A stretch of 64,000 bases of DNA, taken from the NCBI RefSeq assembly GCF_017696085.1, contig NZ_JAAORH010000003.1:434001-498000 (forward strand), in the 5' to 3' direction. Shown here in pieces: positions 8,996 to 19,306 of the stretch; the first letter of the stretch is position 1, and every line of letters starts with the position of its first letter. A program made the position numbers and the translations under genes. Source of the DNA: Prochlorococcus marinus XMU1410. GTDB taxonomy: Bacteria > Cyanobacteriota > Cyanobacteriia > PCC-6307 > Cyanobiaceae. The notes under the pieces were generated by a model. That model worked only from the letters and a program-made list of their open reading frames with translations. It ran no database searches and was not told where the DNA came from.

Positions 8996-9443
8996 TATTT
9001 TTCTGATCTGGTGAATCTGGGGTTTGATGAAATAATCTATTCAAAATTAATCTATCCATATTTAATGGGTCTGGGGCTAATTCATTTGCAATTTCTTTAA
9101 ATTTTGATTCAATATTATTTGAAATTTTTGTATCAAATATTCTTTCCATTAATGCTTCAATTGAATATAAATAGGCATTAACACTTTCCAGTTCATCTAA
9201 AGCTTCAGTAATTTCTGTATCAGAAATATGTTTTTCTTTTGAACTTTTATCTTCATTTGATTCTCTTTCAGATAATTCTCTCTGCAAATCATCAGTAACC
9301 TTAGTGCAAAGGGTTCTGAACGATTGAATAGATGCCCAATTCAATTCTTGTTGCTGCTTAAAAGTAGGAAATTCTCTTATAAGACGATCATGCTCTTTAT
9401 AAAATCTCTGACAATCAGAGCATTGACATGGTTCTTCAGCCAA
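8988..9443 (-). CDS. Conserved small cyanobacterial protein, unknown function
   Basis: A 151-residue soluble, acidic, mostly helical protein that I do not recognise. The N-terminus carries a compact cysteine group, C-Q-C-S-D-C at residues 6-11, which could bind a metal, followed by a charged helix region and a low-complexity Ser/Glu/Lys stretch around residues 70-85. The only plausible start is TTG at 9443, since the next in-frame ATG is about 100 codons further in. It follows another small gene by 31 bases on the same strand, so the two are likely cotranscribed. Its last eight bases overlap the end of glgP. Function is unknown. Confidence 0.6.
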   Translation of the reverse strand: MAEEPCQCSDCQRFYKEHDRLIREFPTFKQQQELNWASIQSFRTLCTKVTDDLQRELSERESNEDKSSKEKHISDTEITEALDELESVNAYLYSIEALMERIFDTKISNNIESKFKEIANELAPDPLNMDRLILNRLFHQTPDSPDQKNIS

Positions 9444-9474
9444 AGGAAAATATAATGCTCTTTATATCATCTCA

Positions 9475-9807
9475 CTATTTGGGCAAAATTGTAGGGCCAT
9501 CCAATAATTCGTCATTTTCATCGAGTGAATCTGGACTATCTGGCAAAGGTATCTCAATACTAGTAACCAAATTAATAACATCTCTTAGTCTCATAGAATC
9601 AGCAAACCATCCCATTGCTTGCTCGGCATCACCTCTTTTTTCAGCATCATTTGCTTGATCTTCGTGAGCTTCCGCTAAAAGAGCAAGCCAGCACAAGCAT
9701 CTGGCTTGAATTATTGAAAGATCTAAATCATTAGGTTGGGATTTAGAAATGCGTTCGTGCTCTTGTTGAATTAAGAGCTTTAAACGCATATCATGCAACT
9801 TAGCCAT
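9475..9807 (-). CDS. Conserved small protein, helical, unknown function
   Basis: A 110-residue protein starting with ATG at 9807. The middle contains a long amphipathic helical region rich in Ala, Glu and Asp (WLALLAEAHEDQAN, then AEQAMGWFADSMRLRDV), with a spacing reminiscent of a single TPR-like helix pair, followed by an acidic, proline-containing tail. There is no signal peptide or membrane segment. It lies just downstream of the tRNA-Arg gene on the same strand and upstream of the Cys-containing small protein, probably as a two-gene unit. I cannot assign a function; the composition argues strongly for a real coding sequence. Confidence 0.65.
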   Translation of the reverse strand: MAKLHDMRLKLLIQQEHERISKSQPNDLDLSIIQARCLCWLALLAEAHEDQANDAEKRGDAEQAMGWFADSMRLRDVINLVTSIEIPLPDSPDSLDENDELLDGPTILPK

Positions 9808-9885
9808 AAAAGATTTACTACTAACTACACGCTAGCTAGAGAGTAGCAAGTTTGCACACATACTACATATAGTTTTTTATTTTTA

Positions 9886-9959
<74 letters not shown>

Positions 9960-9984
9960 AATAGATGATTTTTGGGGTATTAAG

Positions 9985-9990
9985 TACTAT
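9985..9990 (+). promoter_or_regulatory. Probable -10 box of rnpB
   Basis: TACTAT lies seven bases before the inferred 5' end of RNase P RNA at 9998, the right distance for a sigma-70-type promoter. No good -35 box is seen; the -35 region would fall at the 5' end of the divergent tRNA-Arg gene. Confidence 0.45.
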
Positions 9991-9997
9991 GCTAAAT

Positions 9998-10373
9998 GAA
10001 AGCAGGAGAGGCAATCGCAATAAAGTTTTATTTTGTTTCCAAAATAAAACTTTATTGAGGAAAGTCCGGGCTCCCAAATGGTCAGGCTTGCTGGGTAATT
10101 CCCAGTACGGGCAACCGTGAGGATAGTGCCACAGAAACATACCGCCTAATACTTTATGTATGGCAAGGGTGCAAGGGTGTGGTAAGAGCGCACCAGCAAC
10201 ATTGAGAAGTGTTGGCTAGGTAAACCCCGGCTGGGAGCAAGGCTTAGTAGATTTATGACCATTAAACAATCTACTTTTAAGCGCCGCTTGAGACTGTGAA
10301 GTAATTCCAGTCCTAGATAGATGATTGCCCATCTTAACTAAGATGAACAGAACCCGGCTTATGACCTGCTTTC
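9998..10373 (+). ncRNA. rnpB: RNase P RNA (catalytic subunit)
   Basis: The RNA that removes 5' leaders from tRNA precursors. The ends pair as helix P1 (GAAAGCAGG at 9998-10006 with CCTGCTTTC at 10365-10373). Universally conserved blocks are in order: GAGGAAAGTCCGGGCTCC near 10056, GCCACAGAAA near 10128, GGTAAACCCCGGCTGGGAGC near 10221 and ACAGAACCCGGCTTA near 10347. Total length is about 376 nt, in the bacterial A-type range. The helix right after P1 (10018-10057) is an 18-bp perfect, A+T-rich hairpin with a TTTC loop. The gene is followed after about 25 bases by rnc and faces away from tRNA-Arg, one of its substrates. Confidence 0.95.
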
Positions 10374-10398
10374 TAATTGTTGTGATTATTCAAATGAG

Positions 10399-11148
10399 AT
10401 GACATTTATAATGAACGCGAAGAGAATTAATCAAATAACTACTTTTTTAAAGTCTTTAAATATTAAATCAAAAAGATTTTCTGAAATAATTAAAACTCAA
10501 AATATTTCAGTTATTCAAGATTTTAATCAAGCATTGATCCATTCCTCAGAAGATAAAATATTAAATTACGAAAAACTAGAATTTTTCGGAGATGCAGTAC
10601 TTAGATTAGCTGCTTCTAAGTTTATTGAAAAAAAATATCCTCAAATGAGTGTAGGAGAAAGATCAGAGCTAAGAGCACAAATTGTAAGTGATGAATGGTT
10701 AAGTAAATTAGGGAAAAAAATTGACATAGATAAATTAATAATTAAAGGACCTAAAGCTCTTGGTGATGACAATTCAAAAAATACTATTATTGGTGAAGCT
10801 ACAGAAGCCTTAATTGGTGCTATTTATAAGTGCTTTAATTCAATTAATGAAGTCAATCTTTGGTTAGATGATATTTGGGAGAAAGATTCTGAAATATTTT
10901 TAAAAGCTCCATATAAATTCAAATCTAAGACAGTTTTGCAAGAGTGGTGTCAAAGTAAAGGTTTTGATTTGCCAGTGTATAAAATAATTGAAGTCTCAAA
11001 GAAAAATGGTGACCCTCAAAGATTTTCTTGTGATATATTTATTGAAGGTTCAAAAGAATCATCTGCATTCGGCAAGTCACATAAACAAGCAGAAACAAAC
11101 GCGGCCAGAGTGTTGATAGATAAGTTTATAACTATAGGTAAAATCTAA
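10399..11148 (+). CDS. rnc: Ribonuclease III
   Basis: Double-strand-specific endoribonuclease that processes rRNA precursors and some mRNAs and antisense duplexes. The 249-residue protein has a nuclease domain (about 10-155) with the signature NYEKLEFFGDAVLRLAAS at residues 55-72 and the second acidic cluster in GEATEALIGAIYK near 132. A C-terminal dsRNA-binding domain (about 173-245) shows KTVLQEWCQSKGF and the terminal QAETNAARVLIDK helix. The ATG at 10399 is taken; an ATG four codons later is equally possible. It sits directly downstream of rnpB with no clear terminator between, so some readthrough is likely. Confidence 0.95.
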   Translation: MTFIMNAKRINQITTFLKSLNIKSKRFSEIIKTQNISVIQDFNQALIHSSEDKILNYEKLEFFGDAVLRLAASKFIEKKYPQMSVGERSELRAQIVSDEWLSKLGKKIDIDKLIIKGPKALGDDNSKNTIIGEATEALIGAIYKCFNSINEVNLWLDDIWEKDSEIFLKAPYKFKSKTVLQEWCQSKGFDLPVYKIIEVSKKNGDPQRFSCDIFIEGSKESSAFGKSHKQAETNAARVLIDKFITIGKI

Positions 11149-11151
11149 TTT

Positions 11152-11337
11152 TTATACTATTTCTAAATTCTTTAGCTGAAAAGTTATGAGTTTATCCCAA
11201 TTACCCCCTTCAAACAGAACTGCTGCTGTTTTATTTGTAACTCTTTGTACAAAACCTTTATATCCTCTATATATGGAGTTAGTGTCTTTAACAATAACAA
11301 TAGAACCTGGGAGTATGGGTTTAGTAGATAATTCCAT
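11152..11337 (-). CDS. ndhS: NAD(P)H dehydrogenase (NDH-1) subunit S
   Basis: A 61-residue SH3-like protein matching the cyanobacterial NdhS family (DUF3252), which in studied cyanobacteria and chloroplasts forms part of the ferredoxin-docking site of NDH-1 used for cyclic electron flow. The diagnostic segments are PILPGSIVIV, YRGYKGFVQRV and AVLFEGGNWDKLITF. The frame can be extended seven codons upstream to a TTG, but the ATG at 11335-11337 has an AAGGA Shine-Dalgarno sequence eight bases before it and fits the family length, so I use it. The gene lies convergent with rnc (three bases apart) and divergent from rimM, which starts only 25 bases away. Confidence 0.88.
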   Translation of the reverse strand: MELSTKPILPGSIVIVKDTNSIYRGYKGFVQRVTNKTAAVLFEGGNWDKLITFQLKNLEIV

Positions 11338-11362
11338 AAAACATTCCTTGTAATACAATAAT

Positions 11363-11902
11363 ATGATAAATAAAAATGAATGGTTGACTGTTGGATTGAT
11401 AACATCATGTCACGGAATTAATGGGCAGGTAAAGGTTAAATCTCTAAGCGATTTTGAAGAAAGATTTTTAAAACCGGGAATGAGATGGTTGCAAAAAGAA
11501 AATGAACCTCCATCAAAAATAGTCATTACATCTGGTTTCAAACAGCCTGGTAAAGAAACCTTTATAGTCAAATTTCAAGGAATAAATACAAGAAATCATG
11601 CAGAGAAACTGAAAAATTTTAAAATTCTTGTAAAAACCGATAAGCTACCTAAATTAAAAAAGGAAGAATTCCATTTGTTGGAACTTATAAATCTAGAAGT
11701 CAAAACTTTAGAAAATGATCAATTAAGGACAATTGGAAAAGTTATCAATTTAGAAAATGAGAAAAATAATTTACTTGTTATTGAACTATATAAAAATCAA
11801 AAAAAAGTTCTTATACCATTTGTTAAAGAAATTGTCCCATTAGTAGATATAAAAAATAATTATCTAATCATCAATCCTCCAAATGGACTTTTAGAGCTAT
11901 AA
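11363..11902 (+). CDS. rimM: 16S rRNA processing protein RimM
   Basis: Assembly factor for the head of the 30S ribosomal subunit, acting with ribosomal protein S19. The 179-residue length is normal. The N-terminal barrel starts [18 protein letters not shown] (residues 10-27) with the conserved G-x-x-G pattern. The C-terminal PRC-barrel domain contains ELINLEVKT and ends with [18 protein letters not shown], the typical RimM terminus. In many bacteria rimM sits with rpsP and trmD; here it stands alone between ndhS and glmS. Confidence 0.93.
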   Translation: MINKNEWLTVGLITSCHGINGQVKVKSLSDFEERFLKPGMRWLQKENEPPSKIVITSGFKQPGKETFIVKFQGINTRNHAEKLKNFKILVKTDKLPKLKKEEFHLLELINLEVKTLENDQLRTIGKVINLENEKNNLLVIELYKNQKKVLIPFVKEIVPLVDIKNNYLIINPPNGLLEL

Positions 11903-11934
11903 ATTTAAAAAAATAAAAATACATAAGAAACTGA

Positions 11935-13830
11935 TCATTCGACAGTTACACTTTTAGCTAAATTTCTTGGTTGATCCACATCAAGTCCTCTATGTGCTGC
12001 AATATGGTAACTCAATAATTGTAAAGGAAGTATATTAATTAAAGGTGAGATCCATTCATTAGAGGAAGGAACTTTCATTAAATAATCAAAAATTTCAGTA
12101 CCATTACACTCAGGAGCAACCCCAATAAGATATGAATCTCTGGCTTTTGCTTCTTGAGCATTACTGATGACTTTATCGAAAACTTCACTAGGTGATGCAA
12201 TAGAAATTACAGGTACTTTTTTATCTAACAAAGCTATTGGACCATGTTTCATCTCACCAGCTGGATATCCAGCGGCATGTATATAACTAATTTCTTTGAG
12301 TTTTAACGCTCCTTCAAGAGCAATAGGATAATTTATACCTCTTCCTAAAAAGATCACATCTTTAATGTTAAAAAAATCATGTGCTAGCTTTTCTGAAGAT
12401 TTATTATGTTGCTCTAAAAGATCTTCTATTAATGGAGGCAGTTTTATAAGTTCATTAATTAATTTACTTATTTCATCTAAGCTTTGACTACCTTTAATTT
12501 CCGCAAATTTTATAGCTAATCCATAAAATGAAAGTAATTGAGCAAAAAAAGTTTTTGTTGCTGCAACACCTACTTCTATTCCTGCGCAGATATCAATTAT
12601 ATTTGAAACCTGCCTTCCTATCGAGCTCTCTTTTCTATTTGTTATTGCAATAAGATTGGGTTTAAAATTTTTATCTTCTATCAAAGACCGTCTTTTAATT
12701 TCCATATCGATAGCTGCAATTGTATCGGCAGTTTCTCCAGACTGAGTAACTCCAATAGTTAATGTGTTTGGCAGCAATGGAGGTGGTGAATATCGAAATT
12801 CACTTGCGTAAAAGACATTTGTGGGGATACCTGAAAATTGTTCTAATAAAAAACTCCCAACCATTGCAGCATGTTTACTTGTACCACAAGCAATAATTTC
12901 GATCCTTTCTATTGATTCAAAAAACGTTGTATCAAAAGGATAATTAATTTGATATTGACCCTCTTCTGTATTTTGAATTAAATATTTTTCCAACCAGTTT
13001 TTTGCAGTCTGTGGCTGATCATAAATTTCTTTTAACATATAATGTTTAAAATTCATTTTATCCATTATTTGCTCTGAGGCCTTTATAGAGACTGGATTTC
13101 GATATTGTCTCTCATTATTTTTGTCATATATTTCTATCCCAAGAGGGGTCAACAACGCTATTTCTTCATCCTCCATAGGTAAAATGATATTTGTAAAATT
13201 TACAATAGCTGGAGTATCACTTGCACAAATAAATTCTCCTTCACCCAAACCAATAATCAAGGGTGCTTGTCTTCTTGCAACAACCAAAGAGGTTGGAGCA
13301 TCAGCCCATAAAACGGCTAAAGCATAAGATCCTTCCAGATCAGATATCACATTTCTTACAGCCACTAGTAATGTTGAACCATTATTCTCAAGGTTAAGTT
13401 TACTTAATGTATTTAATTCTCTTTTAATAAGATGAGGAATTACCTCGGTATCTGTATCAGAATTAAAAATAGTACCTTCTTGCTCTAATTTATTTTTTAA
13501 ATCTTGAAAATTTTCAATAATGCCATTTTGAACAACCGCTATGGTTCCTGAAGCGTCGATATGTGGATGGGCATTTTTAAACTCAGGTTTTCCATGAGTT
13601 GCCCATCTAGTATGACCTATACCTACAGTTCCTGGAATATTCTCATCATTAAGATTATTGATTAAGTTTTTTAATTTTCCTTCTGCTTTATTACAAGTAA
13701 TAGATTTTGTTTGAGAATTGATTATTGCAATACCTGCAGAATCATATCCTCTATATTCAAGTTTTTCTAAGCCATTAATCAATAATGGTAAAGCTTTTTT
13801 ATAACCTGTTACAGCAACTATTCCACACAT
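11935..13830 (-). CDS. glmS: Glucosamine-fructose-6-phosphate aminotransferase (isomerizing)
   Basis: Makes glucosamine 6-phosphate from fructose 6-phosphate and glutamine, the entry to peptidoglycan and lipopolysaccharide amino sugars. The N-terminal glutaminase domain begins MCGIVAVTGYKK; the cysteine must become the N-terminal nucleophile after Met removal. I therefore use the ATG at 13830 rather than the TTG six codons upstream. ENLEYRGYDSAGI-type motif (LEYRGYDSAGIA) and GHTRWATHGKP follow. Two SIS sugar-binding domains occupy the C-terminal half, with CGTSKHAAM near residue 315 and EGALKLKEISYIHAAGYPAG near 505. It ends with the conserved RNLAKSVTVE. No glmS ribozyme is visible upstream. 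Confidence 0.96.
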   Translation of the reverse strand: MCGIVAVTGYKKALPLLINGLEKLEYRGYDSAGIAIINSQTKSITCNKAEGKLKNLINNLNDENIPGTVGIGHTRWATHGKPEFKNAHPHIDASGTIAVVQNGIIENFQDLKNKLEQEGTIFNSDTDTEVIPHLIKRELNTLSKLNLENNGSTLLVAVRNVISDLEGSYALAVLWADAPTSLVVARRQAPLIIGLGEGEFICASDTPAIVNFTNIILPMEDEEIALLTPLGIEIYDKNNERQYRNPVSIKASEQIMDKMNFKHYMLKEIYDQPQTAKNWLEKYLIQNTEEGQYQINYPFDTTFFESIERIEIIACGTSKHAAMVGSFLLEQFSGIPTNVFYASEFRYSPPPLLPNTLTIGVTQSGETADTIAAIDMEIKRRSLIEDKNFKPNLIAITNRKESSIGRQVSNIIDICAGIEVGVAATKTFFAQLLSFYGLAIKFAEIKGSQSLDEISKLINELIKLPPLIEDLLEQHNKSSEKLAHDFFNIKDVIFLGRGINYPIALEGALKLKEISYIHAAGYPAGEMKHGPIALLDKKVPVISIASPSEVFDKVISNAQEAKARDSYLIGVAPECNGTEIFDYLMKVPSSNEWISPLINILPLQLLSYHIAAHRGLDVDQPRNLAKSVTVE

Positions 13831-13837
13831 ACGAAAA

Positions 13838-13865
13838 TTTTTTTTCAATTATATTTGAAAAAAAA
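13838..13865. repeat. A+T-only inverted repeat between psaC and glmS
   Basis: Perfect 11-base arms at 13838-13848 and 13855-13865 (T8-CAA and TTG-A8) flank a six-base loop. It could end psaC transcripts or lie in the glmS leader, since glmS starts eight bases further. In such A+T-rich DNA the hairpin is weak. Confidence 0.3.
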
Positions 13866-13911
13866 TAAGTATTTTTAAAACATGGACTCTCTTAAAACTG
13901 CCCTATTAAAG

Positions 13912-14199
<288 letters not shown>

Positions 14200-14237
14200 T
14201 TACAAAGAAATTAAAAAAATTAAGATATGCTTCACTC

Positions 14238-14266
14238 TTGTTAACTCTAGGGCATAAAATTATAAA
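14238..14266 (+). promoter_or_regulatory. Possible acpP promoter
   Basis: TTGTTA at 14238-14243 and TATAAA at 14261-14266 are separated by 17 bases, the ideal sigma-70 spacing. The expected start of transcription near 14273 would leave a leader of about 18 bases before acpP. Confidence 0.45.
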
Positions 14267-14290
14267 GATAATTAGTAATTTCCATAAATT

Positions 14291-14530
14291 ATGTCACAAG
14301 AAATTCTCGAAAAAGTTTGTTCTATTGTTTCAGAACAATTAAGTGTTGAAGCAGGAGAAGTTAAATCAGATTCAAATTTCCAAAATGATTTAGGTGCAGA
14401 TTCTCTAGATACCGTTGAATTAGTGATGGCTCTTGAAGAGGCATTTGATATTGAAATCCCTGATGAAGCAGCTGAGGGAATCGCAACTGTTGGCGATGCT
14501 GTAAAATTCATCGAAGAAAAAAAAGGTTAG
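14291..14530 (+). CDS. acpP: Acyl carrier protein
   Basis: Small acidic carrier that holds growing fatty acyl chains on a 4'-phosphopantetheine arm in type II fatty acid synthesis. The 79-residue protein shows the attachment motif [17 protein letters not shown] with the modified serine at residue 38, and the acidic recognition helix II follows. Length and the C-terminal [12 protein letters not shown] helix are typical. The stop codon is six bases before fabF, the condensing enzyme that uses it, so the two form an operon. Confidence 0.98.
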   Translation: MSQEILEKVCSIVSEQLSVEAGEVKSDSNFQNDLGADSLDTVELVMALEEAFDIEIPDEAAEGIATVGDAVKFIEEKKG

Positions 14531-14536
14531 TAAAGG

Positions 14537-15781
14537 ATGCCAAATTTCCATCGAGTAGTTATTACCGGTATCGGAGCAGTAACTCCAATTGGTAATAACA
14601 TTGATGAATATTTAGTCGGCTTGCAAAAAGGTACTAATGGGGTCTCAGATATAACTCTCTTTAATCCAGATCAACATCCTTGCAAATTTGCAGCAGAAGT
14701 AAAAAATCTTCAATCTGAAAATTTTATTGAAGCTAAAGAATCCAAGAGATGGGATCGTTTTTCCCAGTTTGGAGTTATTGCTGCAAAGCAAGCCTTTAGT
14801 GATTCTGGACTAGAAATTACTGAAGCTAATTCATCAAGAATTGGAGTAATAATTGGATCTGGTGTTGGGGGCTTACTAACTATGGAAAGTCAAGCTCAAA
14901 TTCTTAGTCATAAAGGACCTAAAAGAGTCAGTCCATTTACAGTCCCAATGATGATTCCAAATATGGCAACTGGTTTAGCTGCTATTGCTTTGGGTGCAAA
15001 AGGACCAAGTTCCTCTGTTTCAACCGCGTGCGCTGCCGGTTCAAATGCAATTGGTGATTCTTTTAGATTACTTCAACTTGGGAAGGCAGATGCAATGATC
15101 TGTGGAGGAGCAGAAGCAAGTATTACTCCTCTTGGAGTAGCTGGTTTTGCCAGTGCCAAAGCTCTTTCTTTCAGAAATGAAAGTCCTCAAACTGCTAGCA
15201 GGCCTTTTGATGCTGAAAGAGATGGCTTTGTTATTGGAGAGGGATCTGGAATCCTTGTTCTAGAAACTTTAGAAAATGCGCAAAAAAGAAATGCAAGGAT
15301 TTATGCAGAAATTATTGGATATGGAACAACATGTGATGCCCATCACATTACTGCTCCATCTCCAGGCGGGGTTGGAGGCGCCAAGGCTATCAAACTAGCA
15401 ATTGAAGACGCTTCTCTTAGCTTTGAAAAAGTTGATTATATAAATGCTCATGGAACGAGTACATCAGCTAATGACAAAAATGAAACTTCTGCAATTAAAT
15501 CAATATTTAAAGACAGATCTTACCTCATTCCTGTAAGCTCTACTAAGTCGATGACTGGTCATCTCCTAGGAGGCTCGGGAGGTATAGAGGCTGTAGCTTG
15601 TATACTTTCTTTGACACATAATTTTATCCCTCCTACAATTAACTACGTCAATCCAGATCCTGAATGTGATCTTGATTATGTACCAAATAATGCAAGAGAA
15701 GCTCAAATAGGAGTTGCTCTTTCAAATTCTTTCGGATTTGGTGGTCACAACGTTTGCCTTGCTTTCAGCAAAATGAATTAA
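14537..15781 (+). CDS. fabF: 3-oxoacyl-ACP synthase II
   Basis: Condenses malonyl-ACP with acyl-ACP in fatty acid elongation. The 414-residue thiolase-fold enzyme has a complete Cys-His-His triad: C165 in [10 protein letters not shown]305 in [11 protein letters not shown] and H342 in [13 protein letters not shown]. The FabF rather than FabH type is shown by the two-histidine triad and by length. It follows acpP by six bases and precedes transketolase by 43 bases, all on the plus strand. Confidence 0.97.
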   Translation: MPNFHRVVITGIGAVTPIGNNIDEYLVGLQKGTNGVSDITLFNPDQHPCKFAAEVKNLQSENFIEAKESKRWDRFSQFGVIAAKQAFSDSGLEITEANSSRIGVIIGSGVGGLLTMESQAQILSHKGPKRVSPFTVPMMIPNMATGLAAIALGAKGPSSSVSTACAAGSNAIGDSFRLLQLGKADAMICGGAEASITPLGVAGFASAKALSFRNESPQTASRPFDAERDGFVIGEGSGILVLETLENAQKRNARIYAEIIGYGTTCDAHHITAPSPGGVGGAKAIKLAIEDASLSFEKVDYINAHGTSTSANDKNETSAIKSIFKDRSYLIPVSSTKSMTGHLLGGSGGIEAVACILSLTHNFIPPTINYVNPDPECDLDYVPNNAREAQIGVALSNSFGFGGHNVCLAFSKMN

Positions 15782-15824
15782 AGTCAACCAATTCTGTATT
15801 TCCAACTTAACTTATTTTAAAACA

Positions 15825-17831
15825 ATGGTCGCTGCATCTGTTTCATTAGAATCACTTTGTGTAAATAGTATAAGAATGCTCGCTGTAGATGCAGTAAACA
15901 AATCTAATAGTGGACATCCTGGTTTGCCAATGGGGTGCGCTCCCATGGGTTATGCATTATGGCAAAACATACTGAATCACAACCCTAATAATCCAAAATG
16001 GTTTAATAGAGACCGTTTTGTATTATCGGCTGGTCATGGCTGTATGCTGTTATATTCTTTGCTTCATTTGACGGGATACAAATCAGTTTCCATAGAAGAT
16101 ATTAAGGAATTTAGACAATGGGGATCAAAAACTCCTGGACATCCAGAAACATTCGAAACTGAAGGAGTTGAAGTTACAGCTGGGCCTCTTGGAGCCGGAA
16201 TATCTAATGCAGTTGGTTTAGCAATAGCTGAAACTCACTTGGCAGCGAAATTCAACAAGCCAGATTGTAACATAGTTGATCACTATACTTACGTCATTAT
16301 GGGTGACGGCTGTAATCAAGAAGGTATCGCATCAGAGGCTTGCTCATTAGCTGGTCATCTGAAGCTTGGAAAATTAATTGCACTATACGACGATAATCAA
16401 ATTACAATTGATGGGCGAACCGACGTTTCTTTCACTGAAGATGTCTTAAAAAGATATGAGGCTTATGGATGGCATGTACAACATATCGAAGATGGTAATC
16501 ATGACGTTAAAGGAATAACTGAAGCTATTGAAAAAGCAAAGTTAATTAAAGACAAACCTTCAATTATAAAAATTTCTACAACAATAGGTTATGGCTCTCC
16601 TAATAAATCAGATACTGCTGGAATTCATGGAGCAGCAGTTGGAGAACAAGAAGCTGCATTAACTAGAGAGTTTCTAAATTGGGAATATCCGCCATTTGAA
16701 ATACCAGATGAAGTGTATACACATTTTAGAAAATCAATAGAAAAAGGCAAAAATTTAGAGAAAGAGTGGGATTATAGATTTGAAGAATATCAAAAAAAAT
16801 ATCCCTCTGAAGGAGCCGAGTTAAAAAGAATGTTAAAGGGCAAATTACCTGAGAATTGGGACTCAGATCTCCCCTCTTATTCATCTGATGATAAAGGGTT
16901 AGCCACTAGAAAGCATTCACAAATATGTTTGGGTGCTCTAGGTCCTAACCTGCCTGAATTAATTGGCGGATCTGCAGATTTAACACATTCTAATTACACA
17001 GATATCAAAGGGGAAACTGGATCATTCCAGCCACACAGCCCTGAAAAAAGATATTTACATTTTGGGGTACGAGAGCATGCAATGGCAGCTGTACTTAATG
17101 GGATTGCCTATCACAATAGTGGTCTTATTCCTTATGGTGGAACCTTCCTTGTTTTCGCCGATTATATGAGAGGCTCAATGAGGCTTTCAGCACTCAGCGA
17201 ATTAGGAGTGATATATGTATTAACTCACGATTCAATTGGTGTAGGAGAAGACGGTCCAACACATCAACCTATTGAAACTATCCCCTCTCTTCGTGCCATG
17301 CCTAACATGCTGGTTTTCAGACCAGGAGATGGCAATGAAACGAGTGGAGCTTATAAGCTTGCTATTCAAAATCGAAAAAGACCCTCTGCTCTTTGTTTAA
17401 GTAGACAAGGCATGCCAAATCAAGAAAATACTTCGATCGACAAAGTTGCTCTAGGAGGATATGTAGTTTCCGATTGCGAAGGAACACCAGATCTAATATT
17501 TATTGGCACTGGAAGCGAACTAAATCTTTGCATTGAAGCGAGTAAGGAAATTTCAAGCTTAGGTAAAAAAGTCAGAGTTGTTTCTATGCCATGTGTAGAA
17601 CTTTTTGAAGAGCAAGAAGAATCTTACAAAGAAAGTGTTTTACCTAGTGTTGTCAAAAAGAGAGTTGTAGTAGAAGCTGCCCATTCATTTGGTTGGCATA
17701 AATATACAGGTTTTGATGGGATTTGTATTACGATGGACAGATTTGGGGCATCAGCACCAGGTGGTGAATGTATGAAAAATTTTGGATTTACAGTCGAAAA
17801 TGTTGTTAATAAGACGAAAGAAATTCTATAA
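15825..17831 (+). CDS. tkt: Transketolase
   Basis: Thiamine-diphosphate enzyme that moves two-carbon units between sugar phosphates in the Calvin cycle and pentose phosphate pathway. At 668 residues it has the usual three domains. Signatures are [19 protein letters not shown] (about 27-45), the cofactor motif GDGCNQEG near 162, [15 protein letters not shown] near 470 with the proton-relay histidine and glutamate, and a C-terminal [18 protein letters not shown]. It follows fabF on the same strand and converges with thiC, whose stop is 15 bases away. The enzyme's cofactor pathway gene thiC is its neighbour, which may be chance. Confidence 0.97.
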   Translation: MVAASVSLESLCVNSIRMLAVDAVNKSNSGHPGLPMGCAPMGYALWQNILNHNPNNPKWFNRDRFVLSAGHGCMLLYSLLHLTGYKSVSIEDIKEFRQWGSKTPGHPETFETEGVEVTAGPLGAGISNAVGLAIAETHLAAKFNKPDCNIVDHYTYVIMGDGCNQEGIASEACSLAGHLKLGKLIALYDDNQITIDGRTDVSFTEDVLKRYEAYGWHVQHIEDGNHDVKGITEAIEKAKLIKDKPSIIKISTTIGYGSPNKSDTAGIHGAAVGEQEAALTREFLNWEYPPFEIPDEVYTHFRKSIEKGKNLEKEWDYRFEEYQKKYPSEGAELKRMLKGKLPENWDSDLPSYSSDDKGLATRKHSQICLGALGPNLPELIGGSADLTHSNYTDIKGETGSFQPHSPEKRYLHFGVREHAMAAVLNGIAYHNSGLIPYGGTFLVFADYMRGSMRLSALSELGVIYVLTHDSIGVGEDGPTHQPIETIPSLRAMPNMLVFRPGDGNETSGAYKLAIQNRKRPSALCLSRQGMPNQENTSIDKVALGGYVVSDCEGTPDLIFIGTGSELNLCIEASKEISSLGKKVRVVSMPCVELFEEQEESYKESVLPSVVKKRVVVEAAHSFGWHKYTGFDGICITMDRFGASAPGGECMKNFGFTVENVVNKTKEIL

Positions 17832-17845
17832 GTATTAATTAAAAA

Positions 17846-19216
17846 TTACACAGAAGTATTACATTCCTCAAGCTTATCTTTTAACTGATCAAGAGATTCA
17901 TCAGAAATCTTTGAATTCATTGGGCAATGTTTTGGACCACACATTGAACAAAACTCTGCCTTTTTAAAGATTTCTTCAGGTAGAGTCTCATCATGGTACT
18001 GCTTTGCCCTTTCAGGATCTAATGAAAGTTCAAATTGTTTATTCCAATCAAAGTTATACCTTGCATGACTAAGTTCATCGTCTCGATCACGAGCTCCAGC
18101 TCTATGTCTAGCTACATCAGCAGCGTGAGCGGCTATTTTATAAGCAATTAAGCCTTCTCTTACATCTTCTGCATTTGGTAGACCTAGATGTTCTTTTGGG
18201 GTTACATAACATAACATAGAAGTTCCATACCACCCTGCCATCGCCGCACCAATAGCACTTGATATATGATCATAACCTGGAGATATATCTGTCACTAATG
18301 GACCAAGAACATAAAAGGGGGCTTCTGAACATTCTTCCATTTGCTTTCTAACATTAAACTCAATTTGATCCATAGGTACATGACCAGGGCCCTCAACCAT
18401 TACTTGAACATTATGTTCCCATGCTCTTCGAGTAAGCTCGCCTAAGGTCTTCAATTCAGCTAGTTGAGCATCATCAGAAGCATCATGCAAGCATCCAGGC
18501 CTTAATGAATCTCCTAGAGAAAAAGTACAATCATATTTCTTAAAAATCTCACAAATGTCATCAAACCTTGTGTAAAGAGGATTTTGCTTAAAATGATGTA
18601 GCATCCATTGGGCTAAAATTCCTCCCCCCCTACTCACAATCCCAGTAATTCTTCCTTTGACTTTCGGCAAATGCTCTATTAAAAGTCCAGCATGAATAGT
18701 TTGATAATCTACACCCTGCTGACAATGTTTTTCAATAATATGAAGAAAATCGTCTTCAGTTAGTCTATCTATTGAACCATGTACACTTTCTAAAGCTTGA
18801 TACACTGGAACAGTTCCTATGGGAACAGTAGATTCGTGAATAATTGCTTGCCGCACTTCATCTAAATTTACTCCTCCAGTAGAAAGATCCATAACCGTAT
18901 CAGCTCCATATTTAACTGCTAGTTTTAGTTTCTCAACTTCTTCGTTGATATCACTTGCATTAGGGGAAGCACCAATATTGGCATTAACTTTACATCTAGA
19001 AGCAATACCTATAGACATCGGCTCAAGATTCAAATGATTAATATTAGCTGGAATAATTAATCTTCCTCTTGCTACTTCTTCCATGATTAAAGAAGAAGGA
19101 AGATTCTCTTTTTTAGCTACAAAATCCATTTCTTCAGTGATATATCCGTTTCTCGCAAAGTTCATTTGAGTTACATTGTCTTTCCCAATGCGAGGCTGAA
19201 TCCAAGAACTTCTCAT
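17846..19216 (-). CDS. thiC: Phosphomethylpyrimidine synthase ThiC
   Basis: Radical S-adenosylmethionine enzyme that rearranges aminoimidazole ribotide into the pyrimidine half of thiamine. The 456-residue protein carries the C-terminal cluster motif C-SM-C-GPKH-C near residue 433, the distinctive CxxCx4C of ThiC that binds the [4Fe-4S] cluster. Other family landmarks are [42 protein letters not shown] and [18 protein letters not shown]. The length matches the short cyanobacterial/archaeal type without the long N-terminal extension. I found no TPP riboswitch consensus in the 200 bases upstream. Confidence 0.97.
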   Translation of the reverse strand: MRSSWIQPRIGKDNVTQMNFARNGYITEEMDFVAKKENLPSSLIMEEVARGRLIIPANINHLNLEPMSIGIASRCKVNANIGASPNASDINEEVEKLKLAVKYGADTVMDLSTGGVNLDEVRQAIIHESTVPIGTVPVYQALESVHGSIDRLTEDDFLHIIEKHCQQGVDYQTIHAGLLIEHLPKVKGRITGIVSRGGGILAQWMLHHFKQNPLYTRFDDICEIFKKYDCTFSLGDSLRPGCLHDASDDAQLAELKTLGELTRRAWEHNVQVMVEGPGHVPMDQIEFNVRKQMEECSEAPFYVLGPLVTDISPGYDHISSAIGAAMAGWYGTSMLCYVTPKEHLGLPNAEDVREGLIAYKIAAHAADVARHRAGARDRDDELSHARYNFDWNKQFELSLDPERAKQYHDETLPEEIFKKAEFCSMCGPKHCPMNSKISDESLDQLKDKLEECNTSV

Positions 19217-19306
19217 AATTGATAGATTTTTAAAAAGTATTATTACTAAAGTTAGATCAAATCTCCACTTCCCTGCATCAAGATTAATGATTAAGGTTCA
19301 AAGGGT

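Noticed and set aside
13831..13911. glmS ribozyme
   Set aside because: The gap upstream of glmS is too short and A+T-only, and lacks the ribozyme core.
19217..19300. TPP riboswitch before thiC
   Set aside because: I looked for the CUGAGA and ACCUGAUCUGGAUAAUGCCAGCG-like conserved blocks on the thiC strand and found none.
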